The notes beneath the pieces are model-generated. The model was not told the DNA's origin and searched no databases. It saw nothing but the letters and a program-made list of their open reading frames with translations. This document shows positions 26,705 to 36,219 of a DNA stretch of 64,000 nucleotides, piece after piece. The stretch is from Chryseobacterium foetidum (GTDB lineage Bacteria > Bacteroidota > Bacteroidia > Flavobacteriales > Weeksellaceae), in the NCBI RefSeq assembly GCF_025457425.1, contig NZ_JAMXIA010000002.1, forward strand, positions 124,001 to 188,000. The letters are read 5' to 3'. The position numbers were made by a program, and so were the translations under genes. Each line of letters starts with the position of its first letter. Position 1 is the stretch's first letter.

Positions 26705-28579
26705 ATGCAGAAATCTTTAAAGAAATGGTGGACATTTTTAGTTGTCGTACCCGGTTTAATGTTAAGCCAGACCTACCAGTGGCAATGGGGAAAACAGGCA
26801 GGTGGGCAAACAGGCTCTGTAGGTTCGGGCTTCGACTACCTGAATGACGAATCGATAAGGGATATTGCTGTTGATAATAACAATAATACGTACTATTTAG
26901 CAACAATCTGGGCACAGAATCAAAATTTGGATGGTACTGCTGTAACAAGTTATCATCAAAAAGACTTATTTCTTTTTTCAACAGACTGCCAGGGAAACGT
27001 GAGATGGTCAAGAACGATTGGTGGGACAGGAACTTCCGAACATGCATGGAATATTGAAGTGGATAACAATGGTGGTTTGTATATTATGACCAATTTAACC
27101 AATCAGGGTTTTACCTATCAACCGGGTACCATTCCCATACATTTTGATGCTTCACAAACAATGCCGGCGATCTCCGCCACAAACAGTACAACTATTGATG
27201 AGGGCGCCAAGACAGCATTTCTATTAAAATATAATACCTCTACTGGAAATCTTCTTTGGAGTAAACCACTTCAGGGAGATGTTGTTTCGACTGTTCGTCA
27301 AAGTGATTCACAAATGATGTACATGGATTCAGCAAAAAATATTCACGCAATAATTGGATTGAAGGCAGGAACTCATCTGGGTGGGCTTATTACAGTTCCA
27401 TCATCTTACACTTCAACTTACCAGTATTATCTTATAAAATTTAACTACGACAATGGAAATATGACGCCAACCATACCTGTATTGCTTCCTATAACAGGAA
27501 GTCTGATGGCAGGAACCTACAATGGTCATGTAAACATGCTTTTTGACGATACCATTAACCGTTATTATCTTGCAGGAAAAAGAAGAGAGGGAAGTTTTGG
27601 TTCGCTTGTTGATTTTACTTTTAACAATACAGCATTGACTCAAGAGGCTTTTCTTATAGCTTTTGATATCAACGGCAGTTCTGTTTCAGAGGCGTGGAGA
27701 AGAGAAATTGATGCTGGAAATTTAAACCCAGATGAGGAAATCCATTCCATTATCAAGGACTCGAACTCTTCGGATATTTATATTTCAGGCCGGTATTTTT
27801 CAGTAAATTCTACAGCAACTTTTGGAGCATATACTTTTCCAACCACATCTTACAATGGTCATATACCATTTGTTATGAAGTTGAATTCTTCAGGTACTGT
27901 GCAATGGTCCAAGATTGCCGATGGCGCTCCGGGAACACTTGGAAATACCACATATGGATTCATGAAAGGCAGAATTGCTCAAAATGGTAATGAAATAGGA
28001 TTTGCTCATGGAAGTTGGGGAAGTGGCTGGGGAACTTACAATATGACAAGACCAAGTGGTGACCGTGCAGACCCAATTCTTGTGAGATTAAGTAAAGATT
28101 CTGGTGCTGTTGTGGGAATGGCAGACATTCTCAGTGGTTTTAATACGATTGACGAGTTCACAGCAATTACAGTAGATAATGACGGGAATTATGTTTTAGG
28201 TGGCTTTTTCCATCAGCAATTGTTTACAGATGCCAATGATAACGTACCGACAATGGCAATTAATGTTACTGCTGGTAAATCTCAGAATTTCTTTACGAAG
28301 TATGCAAAATCTGCATGTAGCAATTTATCTGTAGAAGAAAATGCTGTTGAGGCAGGATTACAGTTTTATCCTAATCCTGTTCAGGACTTCCTGACAATTA
28401 AAAGCAGAAACAAATTGGAAAGCTACGAAGTTTATTCTTCAGTTGGGCAAACCGTTTTAAGAGGAAGCTTTGGGAATACGAGTGCGCAGATTAATATGAG
28501 TGCTTTGACTGCCGGAGTTTATTATGTGAAAGTGAAGACTGAGAAGGCTGTGGTGACTGAGAAGGTGGTGAAGAAGTAG
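26705..28579 (+). CDS. T9SS-secreted repeat protein, paralogue of 3858-5735
   Basis: A 624-residue protein with a signal peptide (to about residue 22, GLMLSQTYQWQW), a body of propeller-like repeats (DNNNNTYYLAT, DNNGGLYIMTN, DNDGNYVLGGFF) and a type A T9SS sorting domain (LQFYPNPVQDFLTI ... GVYYVKVKT). It aligns from end to end with the 3858-5735 product, sharing blocks such as DLxLFSTDCxGNxRWS and KNIHAxxGxxAGTHLxG. It lies 100 bp downstream of the giant PKD protein. Its role is unknown; the pair may be surface lectin-like or binding proteins. Confidence 0.85.
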   Translation: MQKSLKKWWTFLVVVPGLMLSQTYQWQWGKQAGGQTGSVGSGFDYLNDESIRDIAVDNNNNTYYLATIWAQNQNLDGTAVTSYHQKDLFLFSTDCQGNVRWSRTIGGTGTSEHAWNIEVDNNGGLYIMTNLTNQGFTYQPGTIPIHFDASQTMPAISATNSTTIDEGAKTAFLLKYNTSTGNLLWSKPLQGDVVSTVRQSDSQMMYMDSAKNIHAIIGLKAGTHLGGLITVPSSYTSTYQYYLIKFNYDNGNMTPTIPVLLPITGSLMAGTYNGHVNMLFDDTINRYYLAGKRREGSFGSLVDFTFNNTALTQEAFLIAFDINGSSVSEAWRREIDAGNLNPDEEIHSIIKDSNSSDIYISGRYFSVNSTATFGAYTFPTTSYNGHIPFVMKLNSSGTVQWSKIADGAPGTLGNTTYGFMKGRIAQNGNEIGFAHGSWGSGWGTYNMTRPSGDRADPILVRLSKDSGAVVGMADILSGFNTIDEFTAITVDNDGNYVLGGFFHQQLFTDANDNVPTMAINVTAGKSQNFFTKYAKSACSNLSVEENAVEAGLQFYPNPVQDFLTIKSRNKLESYEVYSSVGQTVLRGSFGNTSAQINMSALTAGVYYVKVKTEKAVVTEKVVKK

Positions 28580-28662
28580 AATAAAAAAACGGAGATTAAG
28601 CAGAGATCTTAAAAAAATAGTATGCAGTTATAGTGATTTTCAGGCATTATTAATCATCCAAT

Positions 28663-28701
28663 CATCAGTGGCAATGGGCAAAAAAGGCAGGTGGACAGAC
28701 C
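28663..28701 (+). pseudogene. scrap of a third copy of the T9SS repeat protein
   Basis: This short frame reads HQWQWAKKAGGQT, matching the mature N terminus of the gene at 26705 (YQWQWGKQAGGQT) and that at 3858 (YEWQWVRQGGG). It then breaks off into non-coding sequence. It is probably the residue of a deleted tandem copy. Confidence 0.55.
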
Positions 28702-28967
28702 AATATTCCTTTTTTTTTAACATTTTCTCTTTATTTGATAGGAAAAATGATAAAAAGGCAAGGGTAGCACTGTCTCAAGTTTATATGCGAAATTTGAACA
28801 AATAAATCAGTAATTTATTTACAATTTTTACATCAGGTAATCAATATAAGATCAGGCAATTTATAATACTGATTTTTACAAACAGGAACCAATGCTATGC
28901 GGGTTTTTGAAATCATTCTTTTTGGCCTGTAATTTTTTTAAGGAGAAAACTGAAAAGACCTCTATAA

Positions 28968-29078
28968 GAAGTAGTTTGTCGCGGAAAATATTACAAGTAT
29001 TATCTGAGTGACGACCCCTGTAACTGCAAAATATGCGAAATTCGGAGATCATATGGATTCGGAAAGTTACACCATTGA
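28968..29078 (+). pseudogene. possible gene remnant with CNCKIC motif
   Basis: Between two stops, 36 codons read EVVCRGKYYKYYLSDDPCNC then KICEIRRSYGFGKLHH. Its composition, with clustered Cys and Tyr, looks like real protein, but there is no start codon. It is followed within 50 bp by a terminator-like hairpin on the same strand. I do not recognise the family. The rest of 28702-29110 shows nothing. Confidence 0.25.
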
Positions 29079-29110
29079 CAAACAGTTGTCCTGATGATAT
29101 TAAAAAAGTA

Positions 29111-29137
29111 AACCGGAGTGAAGTCACTTCGGTTTTT
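29111..29137 (+). terminator. terminator-like hairpin
   Basis: AACCGGAGTGA and TCACTTCGGTT pair with one G-U, followed by TTT. It stands without an intact gene upstream, which supports the view that a gene once ended here. Confidence 0.55.
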
Positions 29138-29674
29138 ATATACTTCTGGTTTTGATAACCGGGTAATTTTCTAAATTGATAGAAGAAGCGTTCGATCAGT
29201 ATTAGATCTTCTGTTAAGATTTCAGCATTCCCTCTTAATTCTTTATCAAATTTCTAAGCTTTTTTACAGGAAGTTTTTAAGCGCCAGGGAAGAATTACAT
29301 CACATAATAATTTCCTTTTTACTGATATCTCTAAAAATTAACGATGTTCACAATTTAGTTGAACATATCATTTCTAAATACTTATACGGGTATACAGGAT
29401 TGAAGGCGATGTAGAATAACAAACAACATAAAACTTTTATATCCTGCTGTTTCCTTACTCAAAAAGATATTCTGAGACAAGATTTAAAAGATAAGAAAAT
29501 TCCGCTACCATGCTTATCTCCCAATTTAAAAAGTTTTTAAAACTACAGTCAGACCGTAAATAAAAAGACAAAAGTTACTTTTGTAATTTCGGAAAAGAAA
29601 TGATTAAATCCGTAATTTTCCAGTTAATCAGGTCATTTAAAGATTAAAAGTACAGGAACAACTGAACTTTCCTG
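29138..29674. other. intergenic region before the mobilisation genes
   Basis: 537 bp with no convincing gene, promoter or repeat on either strand. It follows the 3' end of mobC on the minus strand and may hold the left edge of the conjugative element, but I cannot see an attachment site. Confidence 0.4.
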
Positions 29675-31666
29675 TCAGTCAACCAAATGCTTTAAATCCG
29701 GGTCATTTTTAATCCTTTCCAGTTCAACAGTGATAATGGTTGAAATATCTGTTTTAATCTTTCGGTAATTTTCATCAATCACCTGTTTCATTTGATCATT
29801 TCCATCATTATCTACAAAACTTAAAACCTCCGGTATTTTCCGGTAGTTTTTCGTTTCTCTCGCAACCAGATCATTATCGACAACAATTTCAGCATGAAAC
29901 ATTTTCTGCTCAATCCTTTCATCAAAATTATCAGAGACAGCTCCGACAAAAACACCCTGCGTCAACGTAGATATTTTCGATGCCGGAATTAAAGTATCCA
30001 ATTGTGTTGAGATAGAGGTGGAAGTATCATTTTTGTTGATCGATATGCTTTGTCTTTTCTGCAACACTTTTCCGAACCGTTCAGATAAGCTTTTAGCAGT
30101 TTCGCCTACTACCTGCCCACTAAAGATATTACCAACTGTATTCTGGATCACTTTACTTTCCTTATCCCCATAATCTCTGGTCAACTGCGAGTAATCCTGA
30201 AATCCCAAACATACTGCTACTTTGTTGCTTCTTGCTGTGGCAATCAGATTATCGAGACCACGAAAATAAATCGTTGGTAATTCATCGATGATCACTGAAC
30301 TCTTCAACTGTCCCTTTTTATTGATCAGCTTTACGATTCTTGAGTTATACAGACCCAAAGCAGCAGAATATATATTCTGTCTGTCAGGATTGTTTCCTAC
30401 ACATAATATTTTCGGTTCCTTCGGATTGTTAATATCCAGTGAAAAATCATCGCCTGTCATCACCCAGTATAACTGCGGGGAGATCATTCGGGATAACGGA
30501 ATTTTTGCGGAAGCTATTTGCCCCTGCAACTGATCCTGTGCGCCTCCCTGCCAGGCATCCATAAAAGGGGACAGGTAGTTTTCAAGATCAGGATATGAGG
30601 TTAGAATGGTAAATACATCTGAATACTTTTTATTTAAAAGTTCTATAGCATGCGGAAACGTACAGTACTTTCCATCCTCGTAGATTTTCAAAAACCAAAT
30701 GATTGCAGCGAGTAATATGATAGGTGATTCAACAAAAAAGTCACCCTGCTTCTGTATCCAGCTTCTGTTCAGATTCAACATGATAGTGTATGCCGCTTCA
30801 TAGGCATCTGAAATATCCGTCATAAATTCCGGATTCAGTGGATTGCAGCGATGACTTTTCCTTGGATCATCAAAATTAATTACAAAGAATTTTGGAGGCA
30901 CTTTGTAACGAGCGGTGTGCTTTAACAAATGATTGTAGGCAATCGTAGAAAGGTCATCGAATTTAAAATCATAAATGTACATTGAAAAGCCTTTTTCAAT
31001 ATGCTGCCTGATATAATTATTGACAATCGCATAGGATTTACCTGAGCCCGGAGTTCCTAAAACAATTGTTGCTCTGAAGGGATTGACAACATTGATATAG
31101 CCGTCATTCCATTTTCCTTTATAATAAAATCTGGTGGGAAGATTGACAGAGTACTCATTCTGCATCAGTTTAGTTTCCTGCATAAAACTTTCATTCTCAT
31201 TGTTAAAAACATCATCCATCAGATTATTTCGCAAAAGTCGGCTCATCCAGACTCCTGCAACCATAATACAGACATATCCCAATCCCGTAAACAGAATATA
31301 AAAAAAATTGCCAATAATTAATTCCAATTCCAACAAAGGAAAATTCATAAAAAACAGAACAAACCCAATCCCTGAAACAACACATATTTTTGACCACCTG
31401 ATCTTTTCATTCTTTACCCCTTTTGTTCCCAGACAGCTCAGTGCCAGTAATACGAGAGCAAATATTTTGGAATATAAAAGATTGGAAAACAGGCCTGCAT
31501 TACGGTCAAAATTGTACAGTATTCTATTTATAAGATTTAAAGTCCAGCCCCTTTCCAAAAAAAAGCCGTGACAAAACCAGTAGAGATGCATCAAAACCAA
31601 TAGAATACTGATAGCTCTCATAAATCCCATTATTTTGGACAGACCTCTTGTATCATCTTCTCCCAT
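29675..31666 (-). CDS. mobC: MobC/TraG-type conjugative coupling ATPase
   Basis: A 663-residue type IV coupling protein that would bring the relaxase-DNA complex to the secretion channel. Residues 1-150 hold several membrane helices, starting with the YWFCHGFF segment typical of Bacteroidetes MobC. The ATPase domain has a Walker A motif GTPGSGKS (204-211) and a Walker B-type VIIDELPTIYFRGLD, then the ARSNKVAVCLGFQDYSQL region. It is the third gene of a mobA-mobB-mobC run on the minus strand, 118 bp after mobB. Full length and intact. Confidence 0.9.
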   Translation of the reverse strand: MGEDDTRGLSKIMGFMRAISILLVLMHLYWFCHGFFLERGWTLNLINRILYNFDRNAGLFSNLLYSKIFALVLLALSCLGTKGVKNEKIRWSKICVVSGIGFVLFFMNFPLLELELIIGNFFYILFTGLGYVCIMVAGVWMSRLLRNNLMDDVFNNENESFMQETKLMQNEYSVNLPTRFYYKGKWNDGYINVVNPFRATIVLGTPGSGKSYAIVNNYIRQHIEKGFSMYIYDFKFDDLSTIAYNHLLKHTARYKVPPKFFVINFDDPRKSHRCNPLNPEFMTDISDAYEAAYTIMLNLNRSWIQKQGDFFVESPIILLAAIIWFLKIYEDGKYCTFPHAIELLNKKYSDVFTILTSYPDLENYLSPFMDAWQGGAQDQLQGQIASAKIPLSRMISPQLYWVMTGDDFSLDINNPKEPKILCVGNNPDRQNIYSAALGLYNSRIVKLINKKGQLKSSVIIDELPTIYFRGLDNLIATARSNKVAVCLGFQDYSQLTRDYGDKESKVIQNTVGNIFSGQVVGETAKSLSERFGKVLQKRQSISINKNDTSTSISTQLDTLIPASKISTLTQGVFVGAVSDNFDERIEQKMFHAEIVVDNDLVARETKNYRKIPEVLSFVDNDGNDQMKQVIDENYRKIKTDISTIITVELERIKNDPDLKHLVD

Positions 31667-31784
31667 AAGATTGTATAATTATTTAGGAGCGAATGTAAGA
31701 CACGATAAGATTGAAGCCGGCATACTTGAAATTTCCGTCTTTATAAGGCAGTATCTGTCAGTATTACAGAAGATATTTTGCACC

Positions 31785-33077
31785 TCAGCGTTTCTTTTTC
31801 CGTCTCTTTCTCATCTGATGCTCAAATTCAAGCTCCTCCTGAAGACTGTCATTGTTAAATGAAAATAATCCACCTGCTGATTCCATAAAGCTCTCTTCGG
31901 ACTGACTGTCATTTTGATGTTTTTCTAAAAAACCGAAAAATTCATGTGGTTTTTCTGACAGTGCATTTGAGGGTTTATCTGTATTCAGGATTTCATTTTT
32001 CTCTTTGCGTAATTTTTTATTTTCCGGTAGATTTTCATTTTTCCATCTTTCATTTAAACTATTGGAAGAAAATTCTTTCCCCAGACCCGAACCATTCCAG
32101 ACAGTTTTTGAATTATGATCAATAAAAGTAATTCCGTACATCATCCCATTACTGTTTCTTCTAATCACAGTATTTATTCCCTGTCTGATTAAATTATTTT
32201 TAAAATCATTTTCATTTAATGTTGATTTTATGATATTCGCTATAACTTCCTTCAGATGAGATTTCAGCACATCATCTAGTAGAGATTCACGACATTTCAG
32301 AAAATGTTTTTCCAAAGCAGAAAGTCCGGCATCTTTTCCAAACAAAGATGCCTTAAAGGGATTTCCTGCTTTTTCACCTTTCTCATTCAGTGGAAAATAG
32401 AGCAGGCCATTTTGTAATGTACCTTGTAAGTCACCATCAACTTTTTCTGTTGTAATATTAAAGAGGGAAAGTAAAGCATTGTATTCGCCCAGACTTCTAA
32501 ACTGGTAGTATTTCGGAAGTTGACGGATTACAGAAGCGATCTGCTTTTTAAGATCACCAGTTGTGTAATCGACAGGACGAAATGTTAACTCAAATTTCTC
32601 ATCTCTTTTCATTTTAGCAGGTGCTAATTCAAATTTGTTTTCCAACTCCCTGCATATTTCCATTGATCTTCTTTTCTCAAACCGATCTGAAATCTTTTTT
32701 CCCATCTCATCAACAGCTACTGAAACAATGTGAATGTGCGTACGGTCGACATCCAAATGTTTAAATACAACATAAGGCTGTTCTCCGTATCCCATCTTAT
32801 TCATATAATCCTGTGCAATCTGTACAAAATCTTCATCGTTGACTTTATCCTTTGGATCAGGATTCAATGAGATATGTACGGTATACTTTTCTGTATTTCG
32901 GTTTGCTGCCAGATAAGGTTCAAATGAATGTGCTAATTGAGATACCGTGTACCTTCCATCAGCCGTTTCAATCATTTTATTAGTCATTAAAATTTTTCCT
33001 TTCTCACTTTCAACCTTCTTATTATTGTAGGCTAACGCTCCATACATATTGCTGCTTCTCCCAATTTTTGCAATCAT
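31785..33077 (-). CDS. mobB: MobB relaxase (mobilisation nuclease)
   Basis: A 430-residue MOBP-type relaxase. The N-terminal nuclease domain opens with MIAKIGRSSNMYGALAYNNK (an early Tyr is the nicking candidate) and has the metal-binding HUH-type motif HLDVDRTHIHIVS (His 107, 114, 116). The relaxase should nick oriT and lead the transferred strand. The C-terminal third is low-complexity and basic, ending RKRRKKKR. It begins 1 bp after the mobA stop. The candidate oriT is about 500 bp upstream, beyond mobA. Confidence 0.9.
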   Translation of the reverse strand: MIAKIGRSSNMYGALAYNNKKVESEKGKILMTNKMIETADGRYTVSQLAHSFEPYLAANRNTEKYTVHISLNPDPKDKVNDEDFVQIAQDYMNKMGYGEQPYVVFKHLDVDRTHIHIVSVAVDEMGKKISDRFEKRRSMEICRELENKFELAPAKMKRDEKFELTFRPVDYTTGDLKKQIASVIRQLPKYYQFRSLGEYNALLSLFNITTEKVDGDLQGTLQNGLLYFPLNEKGEKAGNPFKASLFGKDAGLSALEKHFLKCRESLLDDVLKSHLKEVIANIIKSTLNENDFKNNLIRQGINTVIRRNSNGMMYGITFIDHNSKTVWNGSGLGKEFSSNSLNERWKNENLPENKKLRKEKNEILNTDKPSNALSEKPHEFFGFLEKHQNDSQSEESFMESAGGLFSFNNDSLQEELEFEHQMRKRRKKKR

Positions 33078-33078
33078 T

Positions 33079-33516
33079 TCATTCTTCCTTTTTCAAATGA
33101 TGTCTGTTAAACTGTTCCGTAATCTCAATGATCTTCTTACACAAAACGGCTAACTCAGCCGTTTGTTTTTCCAGTTTATATAAAAATGCAGCCGCTTTCC
33201 GATCCGAAAACCAGGTATGTAAAAGCTTTACCACCTGGTTATAATTAACCCCTACTGCACGAAACTGAGAATAAAGAGAGGTCAGCCGCATGTAAAAATC
33301 CACTGCTCCCCTGTCAATTTTCACCGTTTTAATTTCTTTCGAAAACAGTGCATGGACTATGAATTTTGCTTTATTAGGAAGTCCTGACTCTTCATAAAGC
33401 ATCATCAAACGATCATTTTCCTCATCTGTCAGTCTAAAAACATGGCGGTGGGTACTTGGATTCACCTTTGGTTTTCTGCCACCTTTATTTCTGTTCTTAT
33501 TATTTTGGTTGGTCAT
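33079..33516 (-). CDS. mobA: MobA relaxosome accessory protein
   Basis: A 145-residue basic DNA-binding protein (N-terminal NQNNKNRNKGGRKPKVNP, then HVFRLTDEENDRLMMLYEES, a ribbon-helix-helix-like start, and a helical C terminus with GVNYNQVVKLL). Proteins of this type assist the relaxase at oriT. It is directly upstream of mobB and 63 bp from the candidate oriT. The C-terminal AELAVLCKKIIEI segment is predicted to be helical. Confidence 0.85.
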   Translation of the reverse strand: MTNQNNKNRNKGGRKPKVNPSTHRHVFRLTDEENDRLMMLYEESGLPNKAKFIVHALFSKEIKTVKIDRGAVDFYMRLTSLYSQFRAVGVNYNQVVKLLHTWFSDRKAAAFLYKLEKQTAELAVLCKKIIEITEQFNRHHLKKEE

Positions 33517-33579
33517 AGTAATTCAATTATTTTATTCATAAAACTTCGACTTCGGAGAATGTTTTTCAGCTCCCGGCAG

Positions 33580-33636
33580 GGCAAGTTGTTTTGAGGCACA
33601 AAAAACAGTTATGAGGCACTCAAAACACAACTTGCC
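33580..33636. other. candidate origin of transfer (oriT)
   Basis: GGCAAGTTGTTTTGAG at 33580-33595 is mirrored by CTCAAAACACAACTTGCC at 33619-33636, with a 2-nt bulge. Between them TGAGGCAC occurs twice in direct orientation, 20 bp apart. It lies 63 bp before mobA, between the divergent mob and tra genes, the usual oriT place. The nick site is not determinable by eye. Confidence 0.55.
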
Positions 33637-34292
33637 GTGTTCCGGTGAACACCCTTACTCATCTGTAGATGATTAATGTGTATTGATTCCACATTTTCAA
33701 AAACATCTTTTTTAATTTAAAATCATATAAAAATGAAGAGTGAACGCTTACCCGATCTCATGAAGCAAAGTAAGCGCTTGAAAGGAGATGTCAGCTTAAC
33801 TCCGTTCAGGACAAACTGTTCTCTGTAGTGCCATTAATTGCCATAGTAAGTGATGATATGCATCAAGTTTTTTGCTTTGCAGCGTAATGTTGGCAGGCAG
33901 ACTGGCATTAATGAATGATTATTTAACCGAATGTTTGCCTGCCGGATGAAGATGGTTAAAGAGATAAGGAATGCAGAAATGCATGATTGCATGAATTCAA
34001 GACTGCTAACTGCACGGAATGCCGGAAGTCAAATTAGAAAGAGGGAAGTATGTTTAGCCCTCTGCATTCCATCATTGCCGGGCAGGCAGCATTTCAGAGC
34101 CTTTTCCGCAAAGCAGGATCGTCTTAATGATGGCAGTTCTGAACGTTATGCGGCTAACAGTTGATCAGGTTTACCATCCATCAAGGTCTGATGACGGCAA
34201 ACCAGTCAGCCATTATGCAGGACTGAACAAATGACTTGCAGTCTGACGGACGTGCAGCAGCGTGCAATTATTATGAACTAAAATTTTTAGAT
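33637..34292. other. structured non-coding region between oriT and traA
   Basis: 656 bp with no convincing gene (the open plus-strand frame at 33931-34164 looks like chance). It is richer in G+C than its surroundings and full of short repeats: CGCTTAC/GTAAGCG around 33745-33776, GGCAGGCAGAC near 33890 mirrored by GTTTGCCTGCC near 33940, GGCAGGCAG again near 34080, and GGAATGCAG mirrored by CTGCATTCC. It probably holds transfer-regulatory or single-strand structures and the tra promoter. Confidence 0.45.
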
Positions 34293-35060
34293 ATGGATAC
34301 AAAAAAGAAAACTTTGTTTATTTCATTTTCCTCTCAGAAAGGTGGTGTAGGAAAAAGCACATTCACCACTTTGCTGGCAAGTACGTTACATTATCGGATG
34401 GGATATAATGTTGCAGTCTTTGATGCAGATTTCCCACAATACAGTTTGTCAAAGATGAAATCACGTGACCTGACAATGGTCATGGAAAATGAAATTTTAA
34501 AAAAGCAGGCTTACAGACAGTTTACAGTAATCAATAAAAAAGCCTATCCCATTATTCAGCACAAGGCAGATACTGTGGTGGAAGCGGCGAAGGATTTTAT
34601 TCAATCTTCTACGGTATTTCCGGATGTTATTTTCTTCGATCTTCCCGGCACCGTCAATACTTCAGGAATACTGAACGCACTCGCAGGTATGCATCACATT
34701 TTCACACCTATTACAGCAGACCGGCTGGTTATGGAGAGCACACTGATCTTTACGCAGTTACTACAGGATGTCGTGATGAAAAAAGGGGAGACCTCTATTG
34801 AAACGGTCAATCTTTTCTGGAATCAGGTGGACGGCAGGGAAAATACACCGCTGTACGGGATCTACGATAAACTCATTAAGGAGTTAGGTTTGAGCCTTAT
34901 GGACAGCCGAATCAAAAACAGTACTAGGTTTCGGAAAGAAAGTGAAATGGACAGCAAAAATATTTTCCGTTGCACTTTACTTCCACCGGATGAACGCCTG
35001 ATGAAGATTTGTCGATTGGATTTATTTGTGAAAGAATTTTTAAAAATAATTCAATTGTAA
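34293..35060 (+). CDS. traA: TraA, ParA-family ATPase of the conjugative element
   Basis: A 255-residue ParA/MinD-type ATPase with the deviant Walker A SQKGGVGKST (14-23), the VAVFDADFPQYSL switch region and Walker B-type VIFFDLPGTVN. It is the first gene of the tra operon in CTnDOT-like elements. It probably acts in element partition or in placing the transfer machinery. I start at ATG 34293 (MDTKKKTLF), because an in-frame upstream start would add 19 residues with no family counterpart. The next gene follows after 1 bp. Confidence 0.88.
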   Translation: MDTKKKTLFISFSSQKGGVGKSTFTTLLASTLHYRMGYNVAVFDADFPQYSLSKMKSRDLTMVMENEILKKQAYRQFTVINKKAYPIIQHKADTVVEAAKDFIQSSTVFPDVIFFDLPGTVNTSGILNALAGMHHIFTPITADRLVMESTLIFTQLLQDVVMKKGETSIETVNLFWNQVDGRENTPLYGIYDKLIKELGLSLMDSRIKNSTRFRKESEMDSKNIFRCTLLPPDERLMKICRLDLFVKEFLKIIQL

Positions 35061-35061
35061 A

Positions 35062-35493
35062 ATGGAAAAAAAAACTAAAAAAGATGCACCTGTTATTGAT
35101 GAACAGATGATGATGGATATGATGGTCGACGGAGTAAAGAAAGATGGGCTTGAGCTTCCGGAGATTCACACTGAATCTGAATCTGATAGGCTAATGAAAC
35201 AGGCAGCAACAGAAAATAAACCTGTGCCTAAAGAACGAGGTAAAACAAAGAAGCTAACAGCCGAAAACTATGGCGACCGGTTTCTAACCACTCATTCAAT
35301 GGCTAAGCGGGGAGATAAGAGCATCTACATCAGGCAGGAATATCACGAAAGACTCACGCGTATTGTACAGGTAATTGGCGACGATAACATTCCATTGTAT
35401 GCTTATCTGGACAATATTCTCGAACATCATTTTGACATGTTTGAAAACGCAATCACTGAAGATTTCAATAATAAATTTAAACCGCTTTTTTGA
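35062..35493 (+). CDS. DUF3408 conjugal transfer protein (TraB/TraC position)
   Basis: A 143-residue protein with an acidic, disordered N-terminal half and a C-terminal ~80-residue domain (FLTTHSMAKRGDKSIYIRQE then RIVQVIGDDNIPLYAYLDNIL), which is the DUF3408 signature: a ribbon-helix-helix-like DNA-binding fold. In Bacteroidetes conjugative elements one or two such genes follow traA. A role in DNA segregation or transfer regulation is presumed. It starts 1 bp after traA and ends 2 bp before traD. Confidence 0.8.
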   Translation: MEKKTKKDAPVIDEQMMMDMMVDGVKKDGLELPEIHTESESDRLMKQAATENKPVPKERGKTKKLTAENYGDRFLTTHSMAKRGDKSIYIRQEYHERLTRIVQVIGDDNIPLYAYLDNILEHHFDMFENAITEDFNNKFKPLF

Positions 35494-35495
35494 TT

Positions 35496-36107
35496 ATGGA
35501 AACATTAATTATTATATGCCTGCTGATCGTGATCATCCTGCTCATCTATGAGAAAGCAGCCAATAAAGAAACACTTAACACAGCCAGTTCAAATCAAGTT
35601 AAAAAAGTAAAAGATCCATCGGTTATGGGTGAGCCCAGGCGACCTGTAATTAATACGGCTCAATCTGAGTCCTCAAAGGGTGAAAAAGAATATCCGGAGA
35701 AAGCATCTGAACGTTTGAATGATCAAGATGTAAAAGAAGATAGATCTGTTCAAATTTCCAGTGAGGACCTGGATGAGGTTTTTTCCGATCCGATTGATTT
35801 GGAAGAGGAGGAAGAGGAATGGAAAAAATACGGACTTACTGTTAATTACGGTAATTTAGCTCAGGGAGTTACTTTTGAAGAATTAAACGATGCAGGAAGA
35901 TTGTTGAAATCTCATGCACTGCAATCCACTGAAAAAGAAGCGGCGAGCAATCTGTTTGGAAAAATTCATGGCACAGAATTATTTGCTCTGCTGGAGAGCT
36001 CTTTTGAAGGAGTCTCTGCAAAAATAGCAGAACTTTTGGACAACAGCTTCGCTGAAAAGGACATTAAAAAAGATTTGACAGAGTTTGATATCAATGAATT
36101 TATTTAG
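35496..36107 (+). CDS. traD: conjugal transfer protein TraD
   Basis: A 203-residue protein with an N-terminal membrane anchor (METLIIICLLIVIILLIYEK), a long polar linker, and a C-terminal domain (EEEEEWKKYGL, AQGVTFEELNDAGRLL, KIHGTELFALLESSFEGVSAKIAELL) that matches the TraD proteins of Flavobacteriia conjugative elements. Its biochemical role is not known. It begins 2 bp after the DUF3408 gene. ATG 35496 is preferred to an out-of-place TTG two codons before it. A strong terminator follows at 36220. Confidence 0.8.
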   Translation: METLIIICLLIVIILLIYEKAANKETLNTASSNQVKKVKDPSVMGEPRRPVINTAQSESSKGEKEYPEKASERLNDQDVKEDRSVQISSEDLDEVFSDPIDLEEEEEEWKKYGLTVNYGNLAQGVTFEELNDAGRLLKSHALQSTEKEAASNLFGKIHGTELFALLESSFEGVSAKIAELLDNSFAEKDIKKDLTEFDINEFI

Positions 36108-36219
36108 CTCAGTTAAAAAAAACAGATATCCCTGTAGGGTGTCTCCATCTTTTTATTATTTCCTAATTATATGCGTTAATCTACTCCAGATAATTGAGTT
36201 TAGAAGGTTACCTGTTTTT

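Noticed and set aside
28876-29127. 83-codon minus-strand frame
   Set aside because: It runs through the plus-strand hairpin and Cys-rich remnant and has no protein-like features.
33931-34164. 77-codon plus-strand frame before traA
   Set aside because: Its composition is that of translated non-coding repeats, it has no family features, and it lies in the structured region between oriT and traA.
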